A model generated the notes under the pieces. It made no database searches and had not been told where the DNA came from. It saw only the letters and a list, made by a program, of their open reading frames with translations. A stretch of 64,000 nt of DNA from Tetragonia tetragonoides (taxonomy: Eukaryota > Streptophyta > Magnoliopsida > Caryophyllales > Aizoaceae): assembly GCA_038025085.1 (NCBI GenBank), contig CM076143.1, forward strand, positions 13,873,501 through 13,937,500, given 5' to 3'. A program made the position numbers and the translations under genes. This document shows positions 11,244-21,095 of the stretch, piece by piece (within the stretch, counting starts at the first letter, position 1; every line of letters starts with the position of its first letter).

Positions 11244-12246
11244 TTAATCCTTCTTCCCTTTAGAATGCTTCGTTGAAGAGTTCTTTTTTGAAGGACATTG
11301 GCTTGAGGATGACTTATGATCGCTTCCTTTAGCCGGGGGCTTGCCTCTTTTCATTACGTGATAGCCTTCCTCATAAGGCCTTTCCTTTCTTTTCTTGCTT
11401 CCTGTTCCTGAGCCATACCTAGGTACTAGTTGGTCCCACTCCTCATGACGAAGGGCTCGTCTCGCTTCTCCATCACTGCAGGAAAGCCAATTCAAATAGG
11501 TCTCAGAAACTGTAGTTGGGGCAATCACCCGAGGTACTGTCTAGCGATCCCTGCCACGCCAGTATTTTCCCCAGTCCTTAGCAAATTCAGTGGTCAAACC
11601 CAAGGTAGGTTGAAGCAGCAGGGGCTACCAGAAAAGGCTTCATGAGGCAAAAATTTCAACCTGTCAAGCCCTAAAATAGTTTTTCCTATCACCAGATGCA
11701 AGGGAGAGTGCCCTTCAGCCATTTGATTCACCACTCGCAACAACGAAGCTCTACCAAGGTTAGAGGACTCCGCATTAGCAAACAATAAGCGATTCAACAG
11801 GCAAAGTATAAAAGTCTGTCGGCGGCAACGCCTAAATATCACATCCTGTTCAGAAGAAGGAGCAAACTTTTCACAGATTTTGAACTAAGTCCACATCGAC
11901 ACCGAGAATCATGCTTTTGGCTTCTGCAGATGTCAAGACTAGAGATTTCCTGTACTGATTACTAAAATCATCCCTCAAATAAGGCCATAGCTGGGGGAAG
12001 AACATCAGACATATTAGTGATGGCAGCAACTTCTTCAACTAGAGGGCAAAATTCAGAGTTACCAAAACGGAAGACGTGCAAGTTTGGGTCCCAATAGTTT
12101 AAAGCAGATCGAAGAAGGGGCCAAAAGATTTTGGTTGGTCTTAAAGCTAATAAGGTCGAGATATGGTTCGGAGTCAGTTCTAGTTTATCTTCTATGGTCA
12201 GATCTTTACACCAGGCATCGAACAGGTTTTCAAAGGATTTCACCAT
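11244..12246 (-). pseudogene. Tat antisense aORF1, plant-mobile-domain protein (outer element copy)
   Basis: This reads from ATG at 12246 leftward to TAA at 11244. The N-terminus (MVKSFENLFDAWCKDLTIED) leads into a PMD-like block: PTKIFWPLLRSALNYW, LHVFRFGNSEFCPLVEEVAAI. In the middle there are frameshifts and a deletion of roughly 370 bp relative to the sister copy (the region matching 26010-26380). The C-terminus is lysine/serine-rich and basic (KKNSSTKHSKGKKD). PMD proteins (the MAIN/MAIL family in Arabidopsis, known from transposons) act in silencing and genome stability, and retroelement-borne copies are of unknown function. The family call is by pattern recognition only. Confidence 0.65.
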
Positions 12247-12299
12247 GTTAGAAGTTTTGAGAAATTTTAGAGAGCTAAAGTCTGGAAAGGAGATACGAC

Positions 12300-12475
12300 A
12301 TTAGACATCCCGTAAATCATATTTATAGGCAAAGAATCGGGTCAGAAGGAGTCAGAACTCCGGGGAAAAGACCCAAAGCCAGAGCCGCCATCGGCTCTGG
12401 CCAGCTCCGCTAGCTGCTGTTACTAGCGCCGCTAGCGGTCCTCACCATTGGCCCAGCGCCGCTAGAGGCCCTGAC
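12300..12475 (-). promoter_or_regulatory. Promoter of antisense aORF1 (outer element)
   Basis: Reading on the minus strand, a GC-rich cluster with CCGCTAGCGG-like palindromes (12370-12470; GCGCCGCTAGCGG at 12430-12445) is followed by CCTATAAATATG at 12318-12329 and then the ATG at 12246. The TATA box lies about 70-80 bp upstream of the ATG. The same order and spacing occur at 20945-21164 in the other element. Confidence 0.6.
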
Positions 12476-12849
12476 CTTGGCCCAGTCGATATTTTTTCTT
12501 TTGTTCTTGCCCGCCCGTTTGGTCCGTTCCGCTCGGTTGAAGCCCAAATTTTCAAATGCACAACGGGATTACAAGGCCCGAGACTCTCTTAGTTTTATTC
12601 TTTTTCTACTTTCTTTTTTTTATTTTTATTTTTTAGGGGGTATAATATGTGTAATTTTTGTTTTTTCATGCAATTTTTACCCTTTTTTCTTTACTTTATT
12701 TCCTAAATTATGTCCCACTCTTTATTGCGTAATACATTGCATACCTAGAGATCAGACGGGCATAATTGAGTCATAAATAGCATACATGTCACAAATATAT
12801 GCATAAAAACAGGAGTTCAAAGTGATGAAGACCAAGGTTTATACATCAA

Positions 12850-15031
12850 GCCTATACAGTCCAACTGAGGTCGTCATCACCATTGCTATCAGGCTCATCC
12901 TCAATAGAAGGCTCCTGACCATAGTTCTCGGACTAATAATAGAAGGAGCCTTGAGTACTGAATGAGTGATAAATCGGCCTGCTGTTGTTGGGTCTCATGT
13001 CTCGTCCATCATGCACAAGTGCATGAATAGGGGTACCTGCCGAAAACCCCGTCCCAAAGAGGCTCTCCGTGGCTTGACTAGCAAAGTCCATAGCCACATT
13101 CTGATACGAAGGCCCAACCTGAGGCACGTCTCACCCAGGAGCTTTCGCCCAACCTCCAGTCATAGGGGTCACAACGGACCTACTACTCAAAGAAGGCTGA
13201 AAGCCCGCTGGAGAAAACATATTAGGCACAGGAAGGTGCGGCATAGAAGGTCCGGGCGCCTCATCAATAGGAGGCCTGGTCGCAGCTATAGTAGGTGAAC
13301 GAGCAACAGATGGTCTGCTCGCCGAAGAGACTCTCGCAGCTGACGAATGCCGGGGTCCCACAGAGCACGAAGACCGCGACATCTGCATACAATCAAAACC
13401 AAATGTTAAACTAAGCACCCTACTTAGCAACATAAAAGACAAAAGTGTACTTACACTAGCAGTCCCAGACCGGGAACTCTTCCCTCTACCCATCATCCGG
13501 CTATATCCTTTCTTCAGTAAGTGGATGAGCTTGAAGACTTGAGAAGTTTGCTCCCGGTTCAGCTACAAAAGATAGAGTCAGCATTCAAAAACAACACAAA
13601 AAAAAAAAGAATAGCAAGAAGGGATAAAAACTTACCCCCACACAACCATCAGGCAAAGGCAGACCCTCCACAGCCTCTCCGTCAGCAATATGTAGTGGAA
13701 GCTCCTCTACTATACGGCCCCACTCTCACCAATGTACCTCACCTCATTGCGCTGCAAGGTCACACTCGGGGGCTGGCCACGAGGAACTCTGGAATGGGAC
13801 CTCCTGGGACACTGAGGAGCCGAATGATCCGTCTACAAGACACAAAAGTCAGTATATTACACACATAGCTGAAAAGGCCCAAATAAACATCTTACCTCAA
13901 AAGTAAGGTCCGGCATCAGACGACCAAAACAATAGGTCAGATACACAGCTGTACGATCCAAGCCAACAACCTCCGACTCAACGAAATGCATGGCCGCCGC
14001 TCCACGAGTCACGACCCCCAAATCATCTACGCTCAGACTGCGCAGGTAGAACATGGTCATAAGGGGGTCCTCCGGAACCAAAGAAGCATACGCAGGAGCG
14101 CCAAAGTTGTACTCATGTACTTTAGACAGGTCGTCCAAACATGTCAAGAAGCCGACCTGACACACACTCTTCTTCTGGGCAAAGATGGTCGCCCCCAACA
14201 AGTAAGCCAAGAAAATACGAGCCCTCTGCTCCTCGGTAAGCCCCTGCTCCGCTAAGGCTCCCCGTAACCTCGGCAAGGAAACTCGATCCTCCCTAAAGTG
14301 GATAGATACAGGCCCGTATAGATCAAGTAACCTATCAGACTGCCGGTGATAACTCGCGTCAAACTGTATACAACGCCCTCTGAAGGACAAGCCTGTCAGT
14401 ACAGCAAACTGATAGGGGGGTAGGAAACATCTCCCCCACAGCCACAGGTGTGTGGAAAGTGTTCGTGGTATCCCAGAACCTCTCCAATAAACCCCGGAAA
14501 ACTATCCTAGTATCCTTAGAATGATAAGCCGGGATAACCGACAGAAAGTGCTCAAAGCCCGAAGCCCGGACTATCTCCCTAGCCCCCTCAGTACATGTGT
14601 CCAACATCATGGCCCAGTGAGAAGTGGACCCATGAACCTACAGCAAGACACCAACACCCTAGCCAACAAATAAAATTTTCTTAACACCCCGTATACTATA
14701 AATACAGCCAAAATAATTCCACATAAATTATATATAGCTGACCACCAATCCAGTACAATCCCAATTTGTTTGTGTGCTTCAGTACTAACAGTTCAAATTT
14801 TCAAGTACAAAAATAATATAAACTGAACAGAACCAAAAAGGAGAGTCAGAAACATACAAACTGAGGGTTAAACAGATGACTCTACCTGTCCAGTAGCAAA
14901 ACACTACGATCCCAAACCTCATCCGGGCGCCAGCCCACGCGCATAAACGAGTCCTGATACAAATTTGCCCATCTACATGCCGAGGGAGGGGTGTCCTAGA
15001 AGATGGAAGCCCAGTGCAAAAGAGGTCCCGG
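12850..15031 (-). pseudogene. Tat antisense aORF2, intron-containing PMD-like gene, 3' part (outer element)
   Basis: This is the larger antisense gene. It continues from its 5' end at 37558-37612, from which the nested element separates it. Readable blocks from right to left: a domain near 14610-14360 (MMLDTCTEGAREIVRASGFE, GLLERFWDTTNTFHTPV); then RCIQFDASYHRQSDRLLDLY, RVSLPRLRGALAEQGLTEEQ, VGFLTCLDDLSKVHEYN (14390-14090); VEDPLMTMFYLRSLSVDDLG and VVGLDRTAVYLTYCFGRLMP (to 13860). The serine-rich C-terminus runs 13480-12860. The FHTPVGEMFPTP phrase matches plant-mobile-domain proteins. Introns separate the blocks, and a frameshift at about 14400 breaks the PMD. It retains the Trp that is a stop codon in the sister copy (near 14610). 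Confidence 0.65.
15027..15031. repeat. Target-site duplication of nested Tat element (left)
   Basis: CCCGG precedes TGTAAGGACC, and TCCGG (37558-37562) follows the other end. Four of five bases match, consistent with a 5-bp TSD carrying one substitution. Both flanks join in frame in the aORF2 gene (GEEEENR | DLF). Confidence 0.75.
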
Positions 15032-16318
15032 TGTAAGGACCCGAGATTTTCGTCCAATCCAATGTTATTGGTTTCCACGGAGTATGTCCTTATAGAAAAT
15101 TTGTAAGTTGGGGGTTTAGATAAGTTAAAGGGATCATCGAGTTAGAAAAGCTTTTGTAAAGACTTGAATTGAATAAAAACCAAGAAAGAGGTCACAAATC
15201 TGCTATCGGCGTTTTATCGAAGGGACAAACCGAAGGAATAACCCAATAGCGCGATAAGTGAACTGATCATGTTTTTACAAAGACTCCCGCTCATATAAAA
15301 CATATGAGTACCCAAGAATAAAGGGTTCGGGGGCAAAGGTACGAGGTGAGAAGGTGTTAGGCACCCAACTCGCCCATATTATGACGGCCTCTACTAACTC
15401 AAGTTTGCTTAATAATTTAAAGACATAATTCCCATGCAAAACCGGATTAACATCCTAAAATTAGACTATTAATTGGTTCACCACAAACATCACAACATTT
15501 ATTTTTAACCCTTATTTAGACATGCATTTGATTGACAAATTGAGCATTACAACGACTAGACATGCTTGGAAGGACAATATTTAGGAAGCAATAATAGACG
15601 TTATTTAGCATGATATCTACATTTTGACAACTAGAAAATAAACAATTAGGCAATTAATTTAATTTGAGTCCTCAGGAGTTAGTACCTGAACTGTAGGCTA
15701 TATTTGACAAGAATAGTAAAAGACAAGATCTCAAGTTTTGAAGAAAGAGGGAGAAGCTCAGAGTCAATACTACTGAGAATAGAGGTTGTCAACTGTAGAC
15801 TGTGTATTTTGAACTGAGGGAGGAGGGTTATATTAATAGGCGTGGAGGAGTAGGGATGGACGGTTGAAAAGGAGCTGAATATCGAATTGGGCTTGAAAAA
15901 TGAGTCGGACCAGAAGCCACGTCAACACCGCTAGCGGCCCTGGAATTTTAGTCAGCGCCGCTAGCGGCTGCCAACTGGATGTCGTCATAATGACGACATC
16001 CAGTCTATTTTTATTTTCCGGAGGAATTTTAGTATTCCGAAAAATATGAAAATACCGTTTTTCCCTTGGGCGGTAAAAGATGGTTCTACTCTTGAATCGC
16101 AACTTGGCGACCGGGAGTCGGAAAGGGGCATGAGATGTGTCGTTGGAAAGCTCTTGAACGGGGCTTTTGAATGGGGTTGGAATAAAGGAGTGTTTAGAGG
16201 AAAAACCTGAGAACTTATCTTAACTACTAAAGCAAAAATAGCGTTCAAGTTTATAAATTACTCCTTTCATCATCGGGCTTTTGCGGAGAAATCTGAAGGC
16301 GCTTTTTTGGCGTCTACA
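15032..16318 (-). repeat. 3' LTR of nested Tat element
   Basis: In plus orientation it reads TGTAAGGACC ... GGCGTCTACA. The polypurine tract (AAGTGGGGGCTTC on the minus strand) abuts it at 16319-16331. It includes a 31-nt palindrome at 15974-16004 and a CCGCTAGCGG cluster at 15925-15970. Its TATA box has decayed (CCTATTAATATA). Confidence 0.9.
15974..16004. promoter_or_regulatory. Palindrome in Tat LTR (15-bp arms, 1-nt centre)
   Basis: ACTGGATGTCGTCAT, then a single A, then its exact reverse complement. The same palindrome occurs at 37215-37241 (13-bp arms) and with one mismatch at 5807-5834. The 3' LTR of the outer element has lost it. The half-site TGACGACA resembles a bZIP (TGACG) element; that function is an inference. 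Confidence 0.7.
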
Positions 16319-16331
16319 GAAGCCCCCACTT
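16319..16331 (-). promoter_or_regulatory. Polypurine tract of nested Tat element
   Basis: On the minus strand the sequence is AAGTGGGGGCTTC directly before the LTR start TGTAGACGCC. This is the plus-strand primer site for reverse transcription. The outer element has a degraded version (AAATTGAGGGCTTC) before 39271. Confidence 0.75.
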
Positions 16332-16486
16332 TGATCGAGCTTGAGTAAAAGCGAAGATCAAAGTATTTTGAAGGCGACATGCAGGATGCTGATGTGCACA
16401 TGGTGTGTGAGAGTGTACAGTATGTATGCATATGAAGACAAACCTGAGTTGGGACATGCTCGTAGTGTGCTAAGATTTCATCTATG

Positions 16487-17210
16487 TTAACATAAGAGAA
16501 AATAAAGGTTATGGTAGTAGGATAGAACACCGCTCGTAGATGGTCTAAACGTCTGCTGGGGGCCTATATTCTGAGTGAATGAAAAAGTTAGTAATACTTT
16601 GATAATGATCATCGTGGAGTGTTTCGACAAACAGCGACTAAACACCACTCGGTGGGTGTCGAGATTCCGTCCCTGTATGAGAAACGAAAAGGTCAACAAG
16701 ACAGCGCGATTAAAATAACGGCTGTAAATGGGAAGTAACGTGAGAGTGAATAGTATAAATGCGTTATCGAGCAAACAGTGACTAAACACCACTCGGCGGA
16801 TGTCGAGATTCCGTCCCTGCATAAGAAACGAAAAGGTCGACGAGACAGCGCGATCAAAATGACGGCTGTAAATTGGTTAAAACATATGAACAATTTAAAT
16901 GCAATAGCTTAAGAAATCATTGAATGAAACATATAAAAAATAATGGACAGTATAACCGCAACAGTTTAAGCAATCATTGACTGACACATAATAAGTAACC
17001 TCGTAGAAGGACAGTTTAACCGCAATGGCTTAAGCGATCATTGACTAATCCAAAATTTGTGATCTCGCAGGAGGACAGTTTAACCGCAATAGCTTAAGCG
17101 ACCATTGACTGACCCCAAAATTTGTGACCTCGCGGGAGGACAGTTTAAGCACAATAGCTTAAGCGACCATTGACTGACCCCAAAATTTATGACATTGGGA
17201 TATTTGTTAA
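16487..17210 (-). repeat. Tandem repeats of Tat 3' region (nested element)
   Basis: There are two repeat families. One is a unit of roughly 125-175 bp containing 'gacggaatctcgacacccacc'-type sequence (16520-16860; GAGATTCCGTCCCTG occurs at 16660 and 16805). The other is a unit of about 65 bp containing 'agcttaagcgaccattgac' (16900-17180, four to five copies). Homologous arrays occur at 38390-39060 in the outer element. Amplified tandem repeats near the 3' LTR are a known trait of Retand-type Tat elements. Confidence 0.75.
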
Positions 17211-17499
17211 GGCCGATAGACTTTCCGGGCTTAAAAATATTTTTGGGCACTCTGGGCGGTAAGAGTTGTCGCTGCATGTATCCGAGTTTCAGTATTTTGG
17301 ACCTGCAAAATATAATTGGGTTAGTTTTACCTGAAAGTAGTTGGTACCGTAAAATGGGTCAACTGTCGAATTTGAATTTGTGGGCCAAAGAGTCTTGCTC
17401 CCCCGCACTTGGTACTGATATTTGCCGCGAACGAACTGGAATAACGAACTTTGGACCGGAAAAAGGATCGTGGGACAGCAAGTGGGGCCCGCGTGTGCA

Positions 17500-17545
17500 G
17501 GGCCGCTAGCGGCCCAGGCACTGGGCCTCGGGTGAGCCATTGTCG
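17500..17545 (+). promoter_or_regulatory. CCGCTAGCGG motif upstream of aORF2
   Basis: GGGCCGCTAGCGGCCCAGG lies about 300 bp upstream of the aORF2 ATG at 17809. It is the same palindrome seen in the LTRs and upstream of aORF1. No clear TATA box was found between it and the ATG. Confidence 0.45.
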
Positions 17546-17808
17546 AGCCACTCCTTCGCGTGCCACTCCTTCTTCATCGAGAGCAATTGTCGAGAGCCAT
17601 TGTCGAGCCTTCCTCCATTGTTGAGTGCTCTACTTTGCTTGAGGTAAGTCAATTCTTGACCAAATTCTTCGGTTTTTGTTTTGAACTTACTTACTTTTCC
17701 GCCTAGTTGCTGAATTCTGGATTGCATTGTTGAATGGGTGCTTATTTTTTGCGAATCTGAAACTTTTAATTTTCCACTTGTAGAGAGAGAAAGCTTCATT
17801 GTAGTCCC

Positions 17809-20571
17809 ATGGCTCCTGCAGACAAAGGAAAACGTCCCATGGGTGAGGGGAAGGATGACCGGGACCTTTTCCGTACTGGGCTTCCCTCCACTAGGACACC
17901 TCCGACCCATCGTTCGGATGGAGCCCGACTGTACCAGGACTCGTTTATGCGGCTAAACTGGCGCCCGGGTGGGGTTTGGAACCGTAGTATTTTACTACCG
18001 GAGAGGCAGAGTCATCTGTCTAAACCTGAGTTGGTATGTTTTCTGACTCTCTTTTTTCTTGTCTGTTCAGCATATATCTTTTTTTGAACTGAAAATTTGA
18101 ACTGTTAGTGCTTCGGCACACGAACAAATTGGGACTTGTACTGGATTGGTGGTCAGCTGTATATAATTTGTGTAGAATTATTTTGGCTGTATTTGTGGTA
18201 TTTGAGAAAAATTTGTTTGTCGGCTAGGGTGTTGGCATTTTGTTGCAGGTTCATGGGTCTACCTCCCATTGAGCTATGATGTTGGAGACTTTTTCAGTGG
18301 GAGCTAGGAACTTGGTATTGGGCTCGGGTTTTGACCATTTCTTTACCGTTATCCCTGCTTGTCACTGTGGGGATTCTAGGATTATCGCTAGGGGGCTATT
18401 GGAGAGGTTTTGGGATTCCACGAACACTTTTCATACGCCTGTAGGAGAGATGTTCCCCACCCCTTATCAGTTCTCTGTGTTGACGGGTCTATCCTTCAGA
18501 GGGCATCATATTCGATACGACGCGAGTTATTGGCAACAGAATGACAGTTTGCTCGAGCTTTAGGGGCCTGTGTCTACCCATTTTGATAAGGATCGGGTTT
18601 CTTTGGTGCGGTTATGGGCGGCCTTGGCGGAGCAGGGGCTTACCGAGGAGCAGAGAGCCCGTATCTTCCTGGCATGCTTGTTGGGGTCGACCATTTTCGC
18701 TCAGAACAAGAGTATGTCAAGTCGGTTTCTTGACATGTTTAGAGGATTTGACCAAGGTTCATGAGTACAACTTCGGTGCTTCTGCCTATACTTCCTTGGT
18801 GAGATGGTGTCGTCGGGCTTGCAGGCCTAAGCCGACGAGTGAGAGGGCGTCCATCTCGGGCCCGTGGAGAATACTGGAGGTAGGCCCATATATTCTTTCT
18901 TTTTCTTTGCATATGGTCTTGAATGTGAAGTTCATTCTTTTCCTTTTTGCTTGTATGGCAGCTGTGGTTGTTTGAGTATTTTCCGGCCTTTGGTCCTCAC
19001 CGTCCTGGTTTGAGGATGTTCCCACTAGGTTCACGATGGATTGGTAGGGATAACCACTCGTTTACCTCTCTGGAGCATTTTCGGGCTATCTTTGAGAGCC
19101 ATGCCGCGTCTATGGTATGTTGTTGTTGACTTGTGCATTTTTTCCTGGTCCATTTGGTGTGAATGAACTTTGAACTGGTAACCTGCAGGTGTCATGGTCC
19201 GCTTTTGATGGTATTCCTGGGGTTCCGCCCCATATTACCATGGAGTCATTTATAGTGTCCTCCTTTTGGGTGGTCTTCGAGGGGCCATTTGGCTTTGTAT
19301 GGTACTTGGGGGATCGTTTGACCCCGCTGATTCATCCAACTTTGGGTAGCCATCTGGTTCCAGAGGATCCTCCCTTGACTATGTTCTATTTGCGCGGTCT
19401 GAGTGTGCGGGACTTAGGGGTCGTGGCTCGTGGTATGGCGGCCACGGAGTTTCTTGTGCCGCAGGTTGTTGGCTTGGACCGCACGGCCGTGTACCTGGCT
19501 TACTGCTTGGATCGTCTGATGCCGGACCTCACTTCTGAGGTAAGAACTTTATCTGCATCTTTTTAGCTATATGTGTGATATACTGACTTTTTGTGTTTCA
19601 CAGGCGGATCGTCTAGCTCCTCAGGGTCCCAGGAGGTCCCATTCTAGAGTTCCTCGGGGCCGGCCCCCAAGCGTGACCTTGCCGACCAATGAGGTGAGGT
19701 ACATTGGGGAGAGCGGGGGACGCATAGTAGAGGAGTTCCCTCTACATATGGCTGATGAAGAGTGGAGGGCTTGCCTTTGCCTGACGGTTGTACGGGCGTA
19801 AGCTCTTTTTTATCCCTTCTTGTGTTTTTGTTTGCCTTTGAGTGCTGACTCTATCCCTTGTGTTTGTGTTGCTTCTTCTTTTTTTGCAGTTGAACCGGGA
19901 GCAGACCTCTCAAATATTCAAGCTCATTCACCTGTTGAAGAAAGGCTATGGCCGGGTGATGGGCAAGGGGAAGAGTTCTTGGTCTAAGACTGTTGATGTA
20001 AGTAGACTTTCATCCTTTGTTTAGCTAAGTGAAGTGCTTAACTTAACATCTCGATCTTGATTGTTTGCAGATGTCTCAATCTTCGTCCTAGGTGGGACCT
20101 CGACATTCTTCTGCTGCGTGGGCCTCTTCGGCGAGCAGGCCGTCTATTGCTCGTTCGCTTCCCGTAGCTGTGACCAGGCCTCCTGGTGATGAGGTGCCCG
20201 GACCTTCTGTGCCGTACATTCTTGAGATGTTCTCCCTTGCGGGTTTCCAGCCTCCTCTTGACAGCAGGCCTATTGTTACCCCCAAGGCTGGAGGTTGGGC
20301 GAACGCCCGTGGATGGGATGTGCCTTATACTGGGCCTTCGTATCAGGATGTGGCTATGGACTTTGCTAGTCAGGCCACAGAGAGCTTCTTTGCAGCGGGG
20401 TTTTCGGCAGGTACCCCCATGCGCGCACAAGCATGTGATAGGCGGGACATGAGGCCTGACAACAGCAGGCCCATTTATAGCTCTTCTCTTCATTATTCGA
20501 CTGGGAACTATGGCCAGAGGCCGTCCGTTGATGATGAGGCTGACAGCAACGGTGATGACGACTCTGGTTGA
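17809..20571 (+). pseudogene. Tat antisense aORF2, intron-containing PMD-like gene (nested element)
   Basis: Exon 1 runs 17809-18033 (75 codons, MAPADKGKRPMGEGKDDRD...) with a GT donor. Exon 2 starts at 18249 after TTGCAG. It contains FDHFFTVIPACHCGDSRII, GLLERFWDSTNTFHTPVGEM and a PMD-like helical block (WAALAEQGLTEEQRARIFLA). Later exons carry SHLVPEDPPLTMFYLRGLSV and GLDRTAVYLAYCLDRLMPDL (19345-19540). A C-terminal exon (19602-20571) ends GDDDSG. TGA at 18270 replaces the Trp of the sister copy, and TAG codons lie at 18561 and about 20091; a frame slip lies near 18715. Introns are visible at 18034-18248, about 18880-18958, about 19114-19188 and 19539-19602. The gene runs antisense to the retroelement. 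The role is unknown. Confidence 0.65.
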
Positions 20572-20939
20572 GCGGTGTTGGATTTCTTTGTAGACATTGA
20601 CCTTGAGATTTTGAACTCCTGCTTTCATGCATTTATATGATGTATGATATGATGACTCAATTATGTCCGTCTGATCTCAATGTGTTATGCAGTAGGAAAA
20701 AGTCATAATTTAGGGAATAAAATAAAGAAAAAGGTAAAAAATTGCAAGAAAAAGCAAAAATTACACATATTATACCCTTTAAAAAAATGAAAATAATAAA
20801 TAAAAAAAAAAAAGAAAAGGAAAAGATAAAACAAAGAGAGTCTCGGGCTTTGTAACTCAGCCGTGTGCATCAAACTGGGCTTAAATCGAGCTGACTGGAC
20901 CAAGTGGGTGGGCTGGAGCGAGAGGAAAAACCTGACTGG

Positions 20940-21095
20940 GACGGGGTCAGGGCCGCTAGAGGCGCTGGTTTGGGCCGCTAGCGGCGCTGGCCGGGGCCAC
21001 TAGCAGCCCTTGCCAGAGCCGCTGACGGCTCTGGTTTGGGCTTTTTCGTGGATTTCTAACTTCTTTTGGCCCGCGTTTTTGCCTATAAATAGAAT
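20940..21095 (+). promoter_or_regulatory. Promoter of antisense aORF1 (nested element)
   Basis: A GC-rich cluster (GGGCCGCTAGAGGCGC, GGGCCGCTAGCGGCGCTGG at 20949-20990) is followed by GCCTATAAATAG at 21081-21092 and then the ATG at 21164. This matches the promoter at 12300-12475 in order and spacing, and the LTR promoters in composition. Confidence 0.6.

Noticed and set aside
16487..16893. Minus-strand frames of 66-111 aa with hydrophobic stretches
   Set aside because: They fall in the Tat tandem repeats and are repeated internally with the repeat unit; no conserved domain.
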